DNA from: Alphaproteobacteria bacterium
Lineage (GTDB): Bacteria > Pseudomonadota > Alphaproteobacteria > Sphingomonadales > Sphingomonadaceae
Direction: 5' to 3'
NCBI GenBank assembly: GCA_018970445.1
Contig: JAGWWF010000006.1
Span: forward strand, 62,001-126,000
DNA: 64,000 nucleotides
Positions 19,381 to 29,169 of this stretch are shown piece after piece (the stretch's first letter is position 1; the number at the start of each line of letters is the position of its first letter). A program made the position numbers and the translations under genes. The notes under the pieces are model-generated. The model ran no database searches, had not been told where the DNA came from, and saw nothing but the letters and a program-made list of their open reading frames with translations.

Positions 19381-19800
19381 TCAGATCAGGTCATCGGCCA
19401 GCGGAAGTCCCAACAGGGCGGCGGCTTTGGCCATGCCGCCATCAAAGGTGGCAATCTGAAAATCGGCGCGGTGAGCAATCGCCAGATGCAGCGCGTCACC
19501 ACCGCGCAATACCAGCGGGAGTTGGGCGGCCCAGCTTGCCGCCCGGTCATAATCCCGGGCCTGGACATCAATCACCCGCCATGGCCCGTTGCCCAGATCA
19601 TCAAGGGCCTGCGACAAGCGGTTGCGCCGCAATTGCCCGCCACGAACCTTGGCAGCCAGCGCTCCGGCAGCTTCGGTTCGCGTCCACAGGCTGATCCACA
19701 GCTGTCCGGGCTGTTGTCGCCTGAGACTGGCCGTCACCGCCAGCGACTGTGCTTCGCCGGTCAGCACGGCGACCACAACCGACGTGTCGAGATAAATCAA
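19381..19800 (-). CDS. vapC: PIN-domain ribonuclease toxin (VapC-like)
   Basis: 139-residue PIN domain, the ribonuclease fold of VapC toxins. Acidic metal-binding residues are the Asp in IYLDTSVVVAVL, Glu in RTEAAGAL, Asp in GGDALHLAIA and Asp in ATFDGGMAKA. The likely start is TTG 19800, overlapping the antitoxin TGA by 4 nt (TTGA), which couples it to the antitoxin; a longer frame to 19908 would run back through the antitoxin gene. A TTG start may keep toxin output low. Confidence 0.85.
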   Translation of the reverse strand: MIYLDTSVVVAVLTGEAQSLAVTASLRRQQPGQLWISLWTRTEAAGALAAKVRGGQLRRNRLSQALDDLGNGPWRVIDVQARDYDRAASWAAQLPLVLRGGDALHLAIAHRADFQIATFDGGMAKAAALLGLPLADDLI

Positions 19801-20054
19801 TAGGGCTGTTCCCGGCGCCACTTTTCCACAAAGCCGATGCCATCGCCGGGATCGTCGCCCGACTGATCGGCCAGATCGCTGCGCAGCCGCTCCCGCAAGG
19901 CGTCCCAATCGAACGGCCGCGCATCAGGCGGCGTGATTTGTCGAAGCTCAACGACCGGCTTGCCACGCCGGGCAATGCGCACGATCTCGCCCCGTTCGGC
20001 CCGTTCAATCAGCTCCGAAAAGCGGGGCTTGGCCATTGCGATGTTGATATCCAT
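19797..20054 (-). CDS. vapB: Phd/YefM-type antitoxin
   Basis: 85-residue antitoxin of the Phd/YefM class: MDINIAMAKPRFSELIERA, then GEIVRIARRGKPVVELR, the compact DNA-binding dimer fold, followed by an acidic tail (DWDALRERLRSDLADQSG) that would wrap the PIN toxin. ATG 20054 is chosen because the homologous region begins there; the frame is open further upstream. It normally represses its own operon. Confidence 0.85.
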   Translation of the reverse strand: MDINIAMAKPRFSELIERAERGEIVRIARRGKPVVELRQITPPDARPFDWDALRERLRSDLADQSGDDPGDGIGFVEKWRREQPY

Positions 20055-20091
20055 GCCCAAATCATAGTCCAACTTGGTCCAGGTTGCAACG

Positions 20092-20499
20092 TCACCCATC
20101 CCGCCCACGCGGCAGCCGCACCGCGCCATCGGGCACGGCCACCCACGGATGGCGCCGTTCCTCGAACACGCTGCGCAGCGGCGGCGGCGTGTCTGGATCG
20201 GCGAACAGGCCGGCGGGAATCGCGATCAGGCCGGGGTTGAGTGCGGCGGTGTAGCAGATGGTGCTGCCGCAACTGGGGCAGAAGCGGTTGACGAGGCTGC
20301 GGCCCTTGTCGCTGACATGGACGAATGCCCGCGTCTCGCCGCTGATCGTCACATCGGCGTCTGGCAGCCACACCGCCATGCCGAACGGCGATCCGCTGCG
20401 CCGCTGGCAATCGGCGCAGTGGCACATGTTGACCATCGCCGGCTCGCGGGCCAACTGCACCGTCACCGCTCCGCAAAGACATTGACCCTCGCGGTTCAT
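20092..20499 (-). CDS. GFA family zinc protein (glutathione-dependent formaldehyde-activating-like)
   Basis: 135-residue GFA/CENP-V fold protein. Zinc cysteines are visible as GQCLCGAV, CHCADCQRRSGS and FCPSCGSTICY. Some members bind glutathione or help remove aldehyde adducts. The start MNREGQCL (ATG 20499) is preceded by GGAGGAG and overlaps the upstream membrane-protein stop by 4 nt. Operon context with an aldehyde dehydrogenase supports a role around aldehyde stress, but that is inference. Confidence 0.88.
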   Translation of the reverse strand: MNREGQCLCGAVTVQLAREPAMVNMCHCADCQRRSGSPFGMAVWLPDADVTISGETRAFVHVSDKGRSLVNRFCPSCGSTICYTAALNPGLIAIPAGLFADPDTPPPLRSVFEERRHPWVAVPDGAVRLPRGRDG

Positions 20500-20852
20500 G
20501 CGCTCCAACTCCTCCAGGTCGCCAGTGCCAGCGGCAGCAGCCCGACCAGATCGGCAATCGCGATGCTCCTGAGCGCTGGTGGCCGCCCCGCCCCCTGCCA
20601 CAGGATCAGGAACGACAGCATCGACACCGCCACCACCACGCTTGCAGCGCGGCGCACACCGGGATCGACGGCGGCCCACACGCACAGGATCACCACGCAC
20701 AGGAACAGCGCGGCGCGGTGGTGGAGCAGCAGGAACGCGCCATCACCAGGCGCCACGCCATAAAGACGGCTGATCAGCGCCGGGTTGAACAGGGCCAGCG
20801 CCGGCAGCGCATGGATCAGCGCCAGCGCCGCCCATGCCAGCCGCTCGATCAT
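20496..20852 (-). CDS. Small integral membrane protein of unknown function
   Basis: 118 residues with about four hydrophobic segments (LAWAALALIHALPALALF, LLLHHRAALFLCVVILCVWA, ASVVVAVSMLSFLILW, AIADLVGLLPLALATW). I recognise no family. It overlaps the aldehyde dehydrogenase stop upstream and the GFA start downstream by 4 nt each, so it is the middle gene of a tightly coupled three-gene operon. Confidence 0.8.
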   Translation of the reverse strand: MIERLAWAALALIHALPALALFNPALISRLYGVAPGDGAFLLLHHRAALFLCVVILCVWAAVDPGVRRAASVVVAVSMLSFLILWQGAGRPPALRSIAIADLVGLLPLALATWRSWSA

Positions 20853-22309
20853 TTCTTCAATTCACGCGCCAGCGCCTTGGCGGTTTTTTCGCCATAGGGC
20901 GGCTTGAACCCGGCCAGGCCGGCCAGATCAAGCTTGGGCTGGGTATAGATGGCCTTGGGGTGGCTGAACGTCTTGAAGCCATCGGCGCCGTGATAATTGC
21001 CCATGCCGGCCGGGCCGATGCCGCCGAACGGCAGATCCTCGGCCGAAACATGGAAGATCACGTCGTTCACCGTCACGCCGCCCGAAATGGTGCGATCCAG
21101 CACGCGGCGCTGTTCCACATCGTCCTGGCCGAACCAGTACAGGCCCAGCGGCCGGTCACGGCGGTTGATCTCGTCGATCGCGCCATCGACCGCCTTGTAG
21201 GTGCGCACCGGCAGCAGCGGCCCGAAGATTTCCTCCTGCATCACCGTCATCTCGTCGGTGGCGCCGCGGATGATGTGCAGCGGCATCTTGTTGGTGTTCT
21301 GCCTGGCGAAATCCTCATTGGCCGGGTTCACCACCACCACATCGGCGCCCTTTGCGCGGGCGTCGGCGACATGGGCCTCCAGCCGCTCGCGGTGCCGCGC
21401 GCCCAGCACGCTGGTGTAATCCGGGTTGGCCAGCATGGTGGGATAAAGCCGCGCGGTGGCGGCCTTCAGCCCTTCGACGATCTCGCCCTCCTTCTCTTCG
21501 GGCACGAGCAGATAATCGGGGGCCAGGCAGATCTGGCCGGCGTTCATCAGCTTGCCCATCGCCACCCGTTCGGTGGCCTGGGCGACATCGGCGCTGCGGC
21601 TGATGATGGTGGGGGATTTGCCGCCCAGTTCCAGGGTGAGCGGCACCAGATTCTTCGCCGCAGCCGCCATCACGTGGCGCGCCACGCTGGTGGCCCCGGT
21701 GAAGATGATGTGATCGAAGGGCAGTTCGGTGAAGGCGCGGCCCACTTCCGGCCCGCCGGTGATGACGGCGATTTCGGATGGATCGAAGGCGGCTTCGAGG
21801 ATCTCCTTCATCAGCGCGCTGGTGACGGGCGTATATTCCGATGGCTTGATCATCGCGCGGTTGCCTGCAGCCAGCACGCCGGCCAGCGGCGCCCAGGTGA
21901 GGTTCACCGGGAAGTTCCACGGGCTGATGATGCCCACCACGCCCTTGGGCTGCCATTCCACCCGTGCCCTGGCCCCCAGCAGCGCCAGCGGGAAATCGAG
22001 ACGGCGCTTTTCCGGTTTCATCCACTGATCCAGATGCTTCAGCGCGTGCTTGACCGGCTTCACGCTCGACATGATGTCGGTCACCAGGCTCATTTCGGTG
22101 GAGCGGTGGCCGAAATCCTCGGAGAGTGCCGCCACCAGCCGATCCTTGTGGGTGAGCACCACATCAAGCGCGCGGCGCAGCCGGTCGCGCCGTGTGGCGG
22201 CAGTGACCGGCAGTTCGGCGGTGAAGCTGGCCCGCTGCGCATCGAGCACGGCGCTCATGGCGCTGGCATCGCGGGCATCCCATTGCTGTGTGATGGCGCT
22301 GGTGGCCAT
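20849..22309 (-). CDS. Aldehyde dehydrogenase, coniferyl-aldehyde dehydrogenase type
   Basis: 486-residue NAD(P)+-dependent aldehyde dehydrogenase. Family motifs: GIISPWNFPVNL (cofactor), LELGGKSPTI (general base Glu) and NAGQICLAPDY (catalytic Cys). The short N-terminus and the AGQICLAPDY pattern are typical of coniferyl aldehyde dehydrogenases (CalB), which oxidise lignin-derived aldehydes to acids. The start MATSAITQQ (ATG 22309) has GGGGAGA 8 nt upstream; two upstream ATGs are in frame. Fatty aldehydes are an alternative substrate. Confidence 0.9.
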   Translation of the reverse strand: MATSAITQQWDARDASAMSAVLDAQRASFTAELPVTAATRRDRLRRALDVVLTHKDRLVAALSEDFGHRSTEMSLVTDIMSSVKPVKHALKHLDQWMKPEKRRLDFPLALLGARARVEWQPKGVVGIISPWNFPVNLTWAPLAGVLAAGNRAMIKPSEYTPVTSALMKEILEAAFDPSEIAVITGGPEVGRAFTELPFDHIIFTGATSVARHVMAAAAKNLVPLTLELGGKSPTIISRSADVAQATERVAMGKLMNAGQICLAPDYLLVPEEKEGEIVEGLKAATARLYPTMLANPDYTSVLGARHRERLEAHVADARAKGADVVVVNPANEDFARQNTNKMPLHIIRGATDEMTVMQEEIFGPLLPVRTYKAVDGAIDEINRRDRPLGLYWFGQDDVEQRRVLDRTISGGVTVNDVIFHVSAEDLPFGGIGPAGMGNYHGADGFKTFSHPKAIYTQPKLDLAGLAGFKPPYGEKTAKALARELKK

Positions 22310-22408
22310 GATCCGTCTCCCCATCAAATTGTGCGGCCAGACTAGGCCGGGAACGCGCGCCCGCCAAGCCGGCCACTTGTGCCAGCCCGTCGCAGCGGCA
22401 TTGGCGGA

Positions 22409-22825
22409 TCAGAAATAGCGGGTGGGATTGTCCGGTTCCGGCAGCGGATCGGGGCCGAAGCGGTTCGCCCCTTGCGTGCCGATGCGGCTCATCCACCAGA
22501 ACTGAACGGCCACCCCGGCATAGGGCAGCAGGGTGACAAGGAACCACCAGCCCGACAGATTCTGATCGTGCAGCCGCCGGATGCTGACCGCCAGCTGCGG
22601 CAGGCCGGTAAGGATCAGGGCCGTCCACAGCCCCACGCCGTCCAGCGGATCGATCAGCGGATCATTGCCGAACAACCACGCGTCCACCACCATGCCGATG
22701 CCGGCCAGCGCCATGGTCAACGCGATCATCCACCAATATTCGGCGCGGGCGGCCCGGCCCTGAAAATCCAGGCTGCGGCGCAGCGCCTGGATGATCCAGC
22801 CCGGTGGCGTGGTGGGCAGCAGCAT
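22409..22825 (-). CDS. DUF805 membrane protein
   Basis: 138-residue membrane protein with the DUF805 pattern: FQGRAARAEYWW near the N-terminus, several membrane segments and VSIRRLHDQNLSGWW in the loop before the last one. Function unknown. Its ATG shares one base with the comM stop (TGATG), so the two are co-transcribed. Confidence 0.9.
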   Translation of the reverse strand: MLLPTTPPGWIIQALRRSLDFQGRAARAEYWWMIALTMALAGIGMVVDAWLFGNDPLIDPLDGVGLWTALILTGLPQLAVSIRRLHDQNLSGWWFLVTLLPYAGVAVQFWWMSRIGTQGANRFGPDPLPEPDNPTRYF

Positions 22826-24333
22826 CAGTTCACCGGCGGTCGGCGGCGGTAGGACAGGGCCTCGGCGACATGGGCGCGGGCCACGCCGTCGCTGCCGGCC
22901 AGATCGGCGATGGTGCGCGCCACGCGCAGCACGCGGGCATAGCCGCGCGCCGACAGCCGCAAGCTGTCGGCCGCCTGGGTGAGCAGGCGCTGGCCATCGG
23001 CATCAGGTGTGCTGTGCTGGCGCAGCGGCTCGCCATCGGCTTCGGCATTGCTGCGGATGGCGGTGCCGGCATAGCGCGCGGTCTGGCGAGCCCGCGCGGC
23101 GGCCACGCGCGCCGCCACCTGCGTGCTTGATTCGGCCGGTGGCGGCAGGCTGAGATCGGCGGCCGACAGCGCCGGCACCTCGATGTGCAGATCGATGCGA
23201 TCAAGCAGCGGGCCGGAAAGCTTGCTCTGATAATCGGCAGCGCAGCGCGGCGCGCGGGCGCAGGCCAGACCGGGATCGCCAAGATGGCCGCAGCGGCAGG
23301 GGTTCATCGCCGCGATCAGCTGCACCCGCGCCGGATAGGTGACATGGGCGGCGGCGCGCGCCACCTGCACCTGGCCGGTTTCCAGCGGCTGGCGCAGGCT
23401 GTCGAGCACCGTGCGCTGATATTCGGGCAGTTCATCGAGGAACAGCACACCCAGATGGGCAAGGGACACTTCGCCCGGCCGGGCGCGGGTGCCGCCGCCC
23501 ACCAGCGCCGCCATCGAGGCGCTATGGTGTGGGCTGCGGAATGGCCGGCTGCGCTTCAGCTTGCCGCCTTCCAGTTCGCCGGCGATGGAGGCGACCATCG
23601 AGACTTCCAGCGCTTCGGCCGGGGTGAGATCGGGCAATATGCCGGCCAGCGCGGCGGCGAGCAGCGACTTGCCGGAACCGGGCGGCCCGCTCATCAACAG
23701 ATTGTGGCCGCCGGCCGCGGCAATCTCGATGCAGCGCTTGGGCGTTTCCTGGCCCTTGATGTCGGCCAGATCGGGGCCGGGGCGACGGATTTCGGCCTGC
23801 GCCTGCAACGGCGCGGCCAGGATCAACGAACCTTTCAGGTGATTGATCAGCGACAACAGATCGGGGGCCGCCAGCAGCTGCACCTCGCCGGCCCAGGCGG
23901 CTTCGGGGCCCTGCGCCGCCGGGCAGATCAGGCCCTGTTCCTGTGCGCCGGCGTGCAGCGCGGCGAGCAGCACGCCGGGAATGGGCAGGATAGCGCCATC
24001 CAGCCCCAGTTCGCCCACCGCGACAAATTCGGCCAGCGCATCGGCCGGTACCACGCCCATGGCGGCCAGCAGGCCCAGCGCGATCGGCAGATCATAATGG
24101 CTGCCTTCCTTGGGCAGATCGGCCGGCGAGAGATTGACGATCACCCGGCGCGGCGGCAGCGACAGGCCGATGGCGTGCAGGGCAGCGGCCACGCGCTCGC
24201 GGCTTTCCTTCACCGCCTTGTCGGGCAGGCCCACGGTGATGAACCCGGCCGGGCCGGCGGAAATCTGCACCTGCACATCGACCGTGCGGGCATCCAGACC
24301 CAGAAACGCCACCGTGCCGACATGGGCCACCAT
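22825..24333 (-). CDS. comM: YifB/ComM family Mg chelatase-like AAA+ ATPase
   Basis: 502 residues. An N-terminal Lon-protease-like S5 fold (VAHVGTVAFLGLDARTVDVQVQ) is followed by an AAA+ domain with Walker A GPPGSGKSLLA, RPFRSPHHS, Walker B GVLFLDELPEY and the Mg-chelatase C-terminal domain with AMNPCRCGHLGD. ComM is a helicase that promotes branch migration during natural transformation. The start ATG 24333 is selected by GGAGAGC upstream; ATGs at 24351 and 24348 are weaker. Confidence 0.94.
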   Translation of the reverse strand: MVAHVGTVAFLGLDARTVDVQVQISAGPAGFITVGLPDKAVKESRERVAAALHAIGLSLPPRRVIVNLSPADLPKEGSHYDLPIALGLLAAMGVVPADALAEFVAVGELGLDGAILPIPGVLLAALHAGAQEQGLICPAAQGPEAAWAGEVQLLAAPDLLSLINHLKGSLILAAPLQAQAEIRRPGPDLADIKGQETPKRCIEIAAAGGHNLLMSGPPGSGKSLLAAALAGILPDLTPAEALEVSMVASIAGELEGGKLKRSRPFRSPHHSASMAALVGGGTRARPGEVSLAHLGVLFLDELPEYQRTVLDSLRQPLETGQVQVARAAAHVTYPARVQLIAAMNPCRCGHLGDPGLACARAPRCAADYQSKLSGPLLDRIDLHIEVPALSAADLSLPPPAESSTQVAARVAAARARQTARYAGTAIRSNAEADGEPLRQHSTPDADGQRLLTQAADSLRLSARGYARVLRVARTIADLAGSDGVARAHVAEALSYRRRPPVN

Positions 24334-24455
24334 CGCTGTGCTCTCCATCATCGCACGCCCGTTTGTGACCCTGTTGCCACGCTTAGGAAAAAGCGCGGGC
24401 GGGCGCAATTGCCGCCTTACACTTGCCACAGGCGGGCCGTAACGGAACAGGCATC

Positions 24456-24758
24456 ATGAGTCGTCCCGGTTTCCTTGGCGCGCTGGTCCGTTCGGAACCT
24501 GTGCGGGTGTTCCAGATCATCCTGGGCATCCTGCTGTTTCCCGTGGCCCTCATCATCGGGCTGGTGTCGCCGGCGCCGATCGGCATTGTGGTGGCCGGCG
24601 CCGGCGCGGCGCTGATCTTCCGCAATTCGCGCTGGGCGCGGCGGCGCTATATCTTGTACAGCCGCCGCCATCCGCGCGTGGCGCGGGCGGTGGACATCGG
24701 CCTGCGGCGCGGCCGGCGGCGGCGCCGGCGCGGCCCCAGCGCGGCCCCGGCCGATTGA
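24456..24758 (+). CDS. Small membrane protein, possibly PGPGW-type
   Basis: 100 residues with two hydrophobic segments (VFQIILGILLFPVALIIGLV and APIGIVVAGAGAALIF) and a very basic C-terminus (RRGRRRRRRG). The short loop between the helices, then a helix followed by RNSRWARRRYILYSRRHPR, resembles the PGPGW putative transmembrane family, though the PGPGW motif itself is absent. The start at ATG 24456 follows GGAACAGG. Role unknown; it precedes secA on the same strand by 114 nt. Confidence 0.65.
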   Translation: MSRPGFLGALVRSEPVRVFQIILGILLFPVALIIGLVSPAPIGIVVAGAGAALIFRNSRWARRRYILYSRRHPRVARAVDIGLRRGRRRRRRGPSAAPAD

Positions 24759-24789
24759 ACCGGATGCGTCCGATTCATTGACGAACCGG

Positions 24790-24833
24790 GCGACTGACCC
24801 TACATCCCCGCCGTTGCCACGGGCGTCAGTCGC
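24790..24833 (+). promoter_or_regulatory. Inverted repeat in the secA leader
   Basis: GCGACTGAC (24790-24798) and GTCAGTCGC (24825-24833) are perfect 9-bp arms enclosing 26 nt, 39 nt upstream of the secA start. In RNA this would be a stem-loop in the 5' leader; as DNA it could be an operator. It has no T-run and so is not a classical terminator for the upstream small gene. Confidence 0.4.
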
Positions 24834-24872
24834 GGCTGTGCTGGCGCGTGCGTTTTTCAGGTCAGGATTTCC

Positions 24873-27602
<2,730 letters not shown>

Positions 27603-27617
27603 CAGCGCGCCCCGGCC

Positions 27618-27905
27618 TTACAGCTTGCCGGTCAACCGGCGGATTTCCTCGCGGGCGATCGCCTCGACGATTTCGGGCATGTTGGCATCCAGCCAGGCCT
27701 TGATCTGCGGGGCCAGCAGCGACCGGATCAGTTCATCCAGCGTCATCGTCGCGGCTTCGGGCGTGATGGCCACGCTGTCCAGCGCCACGGCCGGTTCCGG
27801 GGCGGTCGGCGCGGCGCGTGGCAGCGGCGACTGCTCGTCCGGCCCGGTCACACGGGCGCGGATGGAAGCCAAAATGGCATCGATGGTGGCCGGCGGCTCG
27901 CTCAT
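27618..27905 (-). CDS. DUF2497 / PopZ-like protein
   Basis: 95 residues. An N-terminal helix (IDAILASIRARVTG), a Pro/Ala-rich acidic linker, and the C-terminal PopZ-type helices MTLDELIRSLLAPQIKAWLDA then EIVEAIAREEIRRL. PopZ in Caulobacter is the polar organising hub that anchors the chromosome origin; the short form here has the conserved oligomerisation end with a very short linker. Convergent with secA, 15 nt between stops. Confidence 0.85.
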   Translation of the reverse strand: MSEPPATIDAILASIRARVTGPDEQSPLPRAAPTAPEPAVALDSVAITPEAATMTLDELIRSLLAPQIKAWLDANMPEIVEAIAREEIRRLTGKL

Positions 27906-27944
27906 GACCGCATGATTAAGCCAATGTGACGCTTTGTGCCAGCT

Positions 27945-28586
27945 TTAGAAGGCAAAGGCCGGTGGCGCGGCAAAGCCGGGCAGATCGGGGGCCGACACAT
28001 CCAGGAAGGGCAGCGCCGCCGGTGCGCCATCGGCGCGCAGCGGCCCGGCAAAGGCCCGGCCCACGCCGGCGGCGCGCAGCACGGCCGCCACCCGGCCGCC
28101 GGGGGCCAGCTGTGCGGCAATGGCCGGCGGCACCGCGCTGATCGCGCCTTCGAACAGGATCACATCATAAGGCGCGTTGGCGGCCCAGCCTTCGGCCAGC
28201 GGCCCCTGCACGCTGGCCACGCCGGCGGCTTCGGCCATGGCGATCAGTGCGGCGTCGCTTTCCAGCGCCGTGACCTGGCCGCCCATCCGGGCGATCAGCG
28301 CCGCGCTCAACCCCGATGCGCTGCCCACCACCAGCACGCGATCCCCGGCCTGCACGGCGGCATGTTGCAACAGCAGGCCCAGCACCAGCGGCGGCAGCAG
28401 CCGGCGGCCCGGCGCCACCAGCTGCGCGGCATCGGCATAGGCCAGCGGTGCCAGCGCGGCGGGCAGGAAGCGTTCGCGCGGCAGTTCGGCAAAGGCCGCC
28501 AGCACGGCGCCATCGGTGATGCCCACGGTCTTCAGCTGGCTGTCCACCATGGTCTGGCGGGGGGAAAGCGGCGCGGTCCTGATCAT
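27945..28586 (-). CDS. Protein-L-isoaspartate O-methyltransferase family protein
   Basis: 213-residue SAM-dependent methyltransferase of the PIMT fold. The N-terminal RQTMVDSQLKTVGITDGAVL and LPRERFLPAALAPLAYADAA are family features; the SAM motif is DRVLVVGSASGLSAALIARM, followed by VTALESD. The canonical G-x-G-x-G reads GSASG, slightly degenerate, as in the alphaproteobacterial Pcm-like group. ATG 28586 is chosen; the frame is open upstream through the tRNA region but that is shadow. Confidence 0.85.
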   Translation of the reverse strand: MIRTAPLSPRQTMVDSQLKTVGITDGAVLAAFAELPRERFLPAALAPLAYADAAQLVAPGRRLLPPLVLGLLLQHAAVQAGDRVLVVGSASGLSAALIARMGGQVTALESDAALIAMAEAAGVASVQGPLAEGWAANAPYDVILFEGAISAVPPAIAAQLAPGGRVAAVLRAAGVGRAFAGPLRADGAPAALPFLDVSAPDLPGFAAPPAFAF

Positions 28587-28706
28587 GGCCGCTTCTTTGC
28601 CCTGCGGCGGCTTGTCGCGCAATGCCGATGTTGCGCTGCGGCACCGTGCCTGTTGGCCATTGCTCCGCAGCGGCGGCCCTGCTAGTGCCACCCTCCCACG
28701 CCTCGA

Positions 28707-28780
28707 GGCCCGATGGCGGAGTGGTGACGCAGCGGACTGCAAATCCGTGCACGCCGGTTCGATTCCGGCTCGGGCCTCCA
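28707..28780 (+). tRNA. tRNA-Cys (GCA)
   Basis: A 74-nt cloverleaf folds by eye. The acceptor is GGCCCGA pairing with TCGGGCC, the anticodon stem CGGA/TCCG holds loop CTGCAAA with anticodon GCA, and the T-arm is GCCGG-TTCGATT-CCGGC. Discriminator U73 (T in DNA), an identity element of tRNA-Cys, precedes an encoded CCA. It is followed directly by three 89-bp repeats that copy its 3' end. Confidence 0.95.
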
Positions 28781-28869
28781 AACTCCGGCCATGCGCAGCG
28801 AACCGGCGGTCCATTGTGGCCGGATCGCCAGGTCGATCCTGGCCGGTTCGATTCCGGCTCGGGCTTCCA
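28781..28869 (+). repeat. 89-bp direct repeat, unit 1, ending in a tRNA-Cys 3' end copy
   Basis: The unit begins AACTCCGGCCATGCGCAGCG directly after the tRNA CCA. Its last 26 nt match the T-arm and 3' acceptor of the tRNA (GGTTCGATTCCGGCTCGGGC then TTCCA, where the tRNA has CTCCA). A GGATCG-CCAGGT-CGATCC hairpin lies in the middle. No 5' acceptor or anticodon arm is present, so it is not a tRNA. Confidence 0.9.
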
Positions 28870-28958
28870 AACTCCGGCCGTGCGCAGCGAACCGGCGATC
28901 CATTGTGGCCGGATCGCCAGGCCGATCCGGGCGGGTTCGATTCCGGCTTGGGCCTCCA
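28870..28958 (+). repeat. 89-bp direct repeat, unit 2
   Basis: Same length and order as unit 1, with scattered substitutions (for example GCCGTGCGCAGCG for GCCATGCGCAGCG, and GGCCGATCCGGG in the hairpin region). It ends GGTTCGATTCCGGCTTGGGC then CTCCA, again the tRNA-Cys 3' end with encoded CCA. Confidence 0.9.
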
Positions 28959-29043
28959 TACTCCGGCCATGCGCAGCGAACCGGCGGTCCATTGTGGCCG
29001 GATCGCCAGGTCGATCCTGGCCGGTTCGATTCCGGTTCGGGCC
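28959..29043 (+). repeat. 89-bp direct repeat, unit 3 (truncated end)
   Basis: Nearly identical to unit 1 in the middle, but begins TACTCC and ends GGTTCGATTCCGGTTCGGGC followed by CGCG instead of CTCCA, so the last few bases are lost. This marks the right edge of the array; the next 126 bp up to the carboxylesterase hold only the operator-like site at 29132. Confidence 0.88.
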
Positions 29044-29131
29044 GCGATTCTCCCACGCAAGAACTTTGCGCCGATCTTTCCTGGTTGGCCGCAACGCACG
29101 CGCTTGCAAAATGCGCGCAACAGACATAGCG

Positions 29132-29147
29132 TATACAGTATACAGTT
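29132..29147 (+). promoter_or_regulatory. Operator-like motif TATACAGTATACAGTT (copy B)
   Basis: TATACAGTATACAGTT, preceded by G, lies 22 nt before the carboxylesterase ATG. It matches copy C (33465-33480, TATACAATATGCAGTT) at 14 of 16 positions and contains two GTATAC cores in direct repeat. A site this close to the start codon suits a repressor. Confidence 0.5.
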
Positions 29148-29169
29148 TCATCGGAATGTGGGGACGGGC

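Noticed and set aside
28587-28706. Long open frames across the tRNA-Cys and repeat array on both strands
   Set aside because: They translate the tRNA and repeats into low-quality repeated peptides (such as AGIEPARIDLAIRP) and have no start signals; non-coding repeats explain them.
28781-29043. The 89-bp repeats as a CRISPR array
   Set aside because: Units are contiguous without variable spacers, far longer than CRISPR repeats, and no cas genes are nearby.
28781-29043. The 89-bp repeats as extra tRNA-Cys genes
   Set aside because: They lack the 5' acceptor strand and the anticodon arm; only the T-arm and 3' acceptor are copied.
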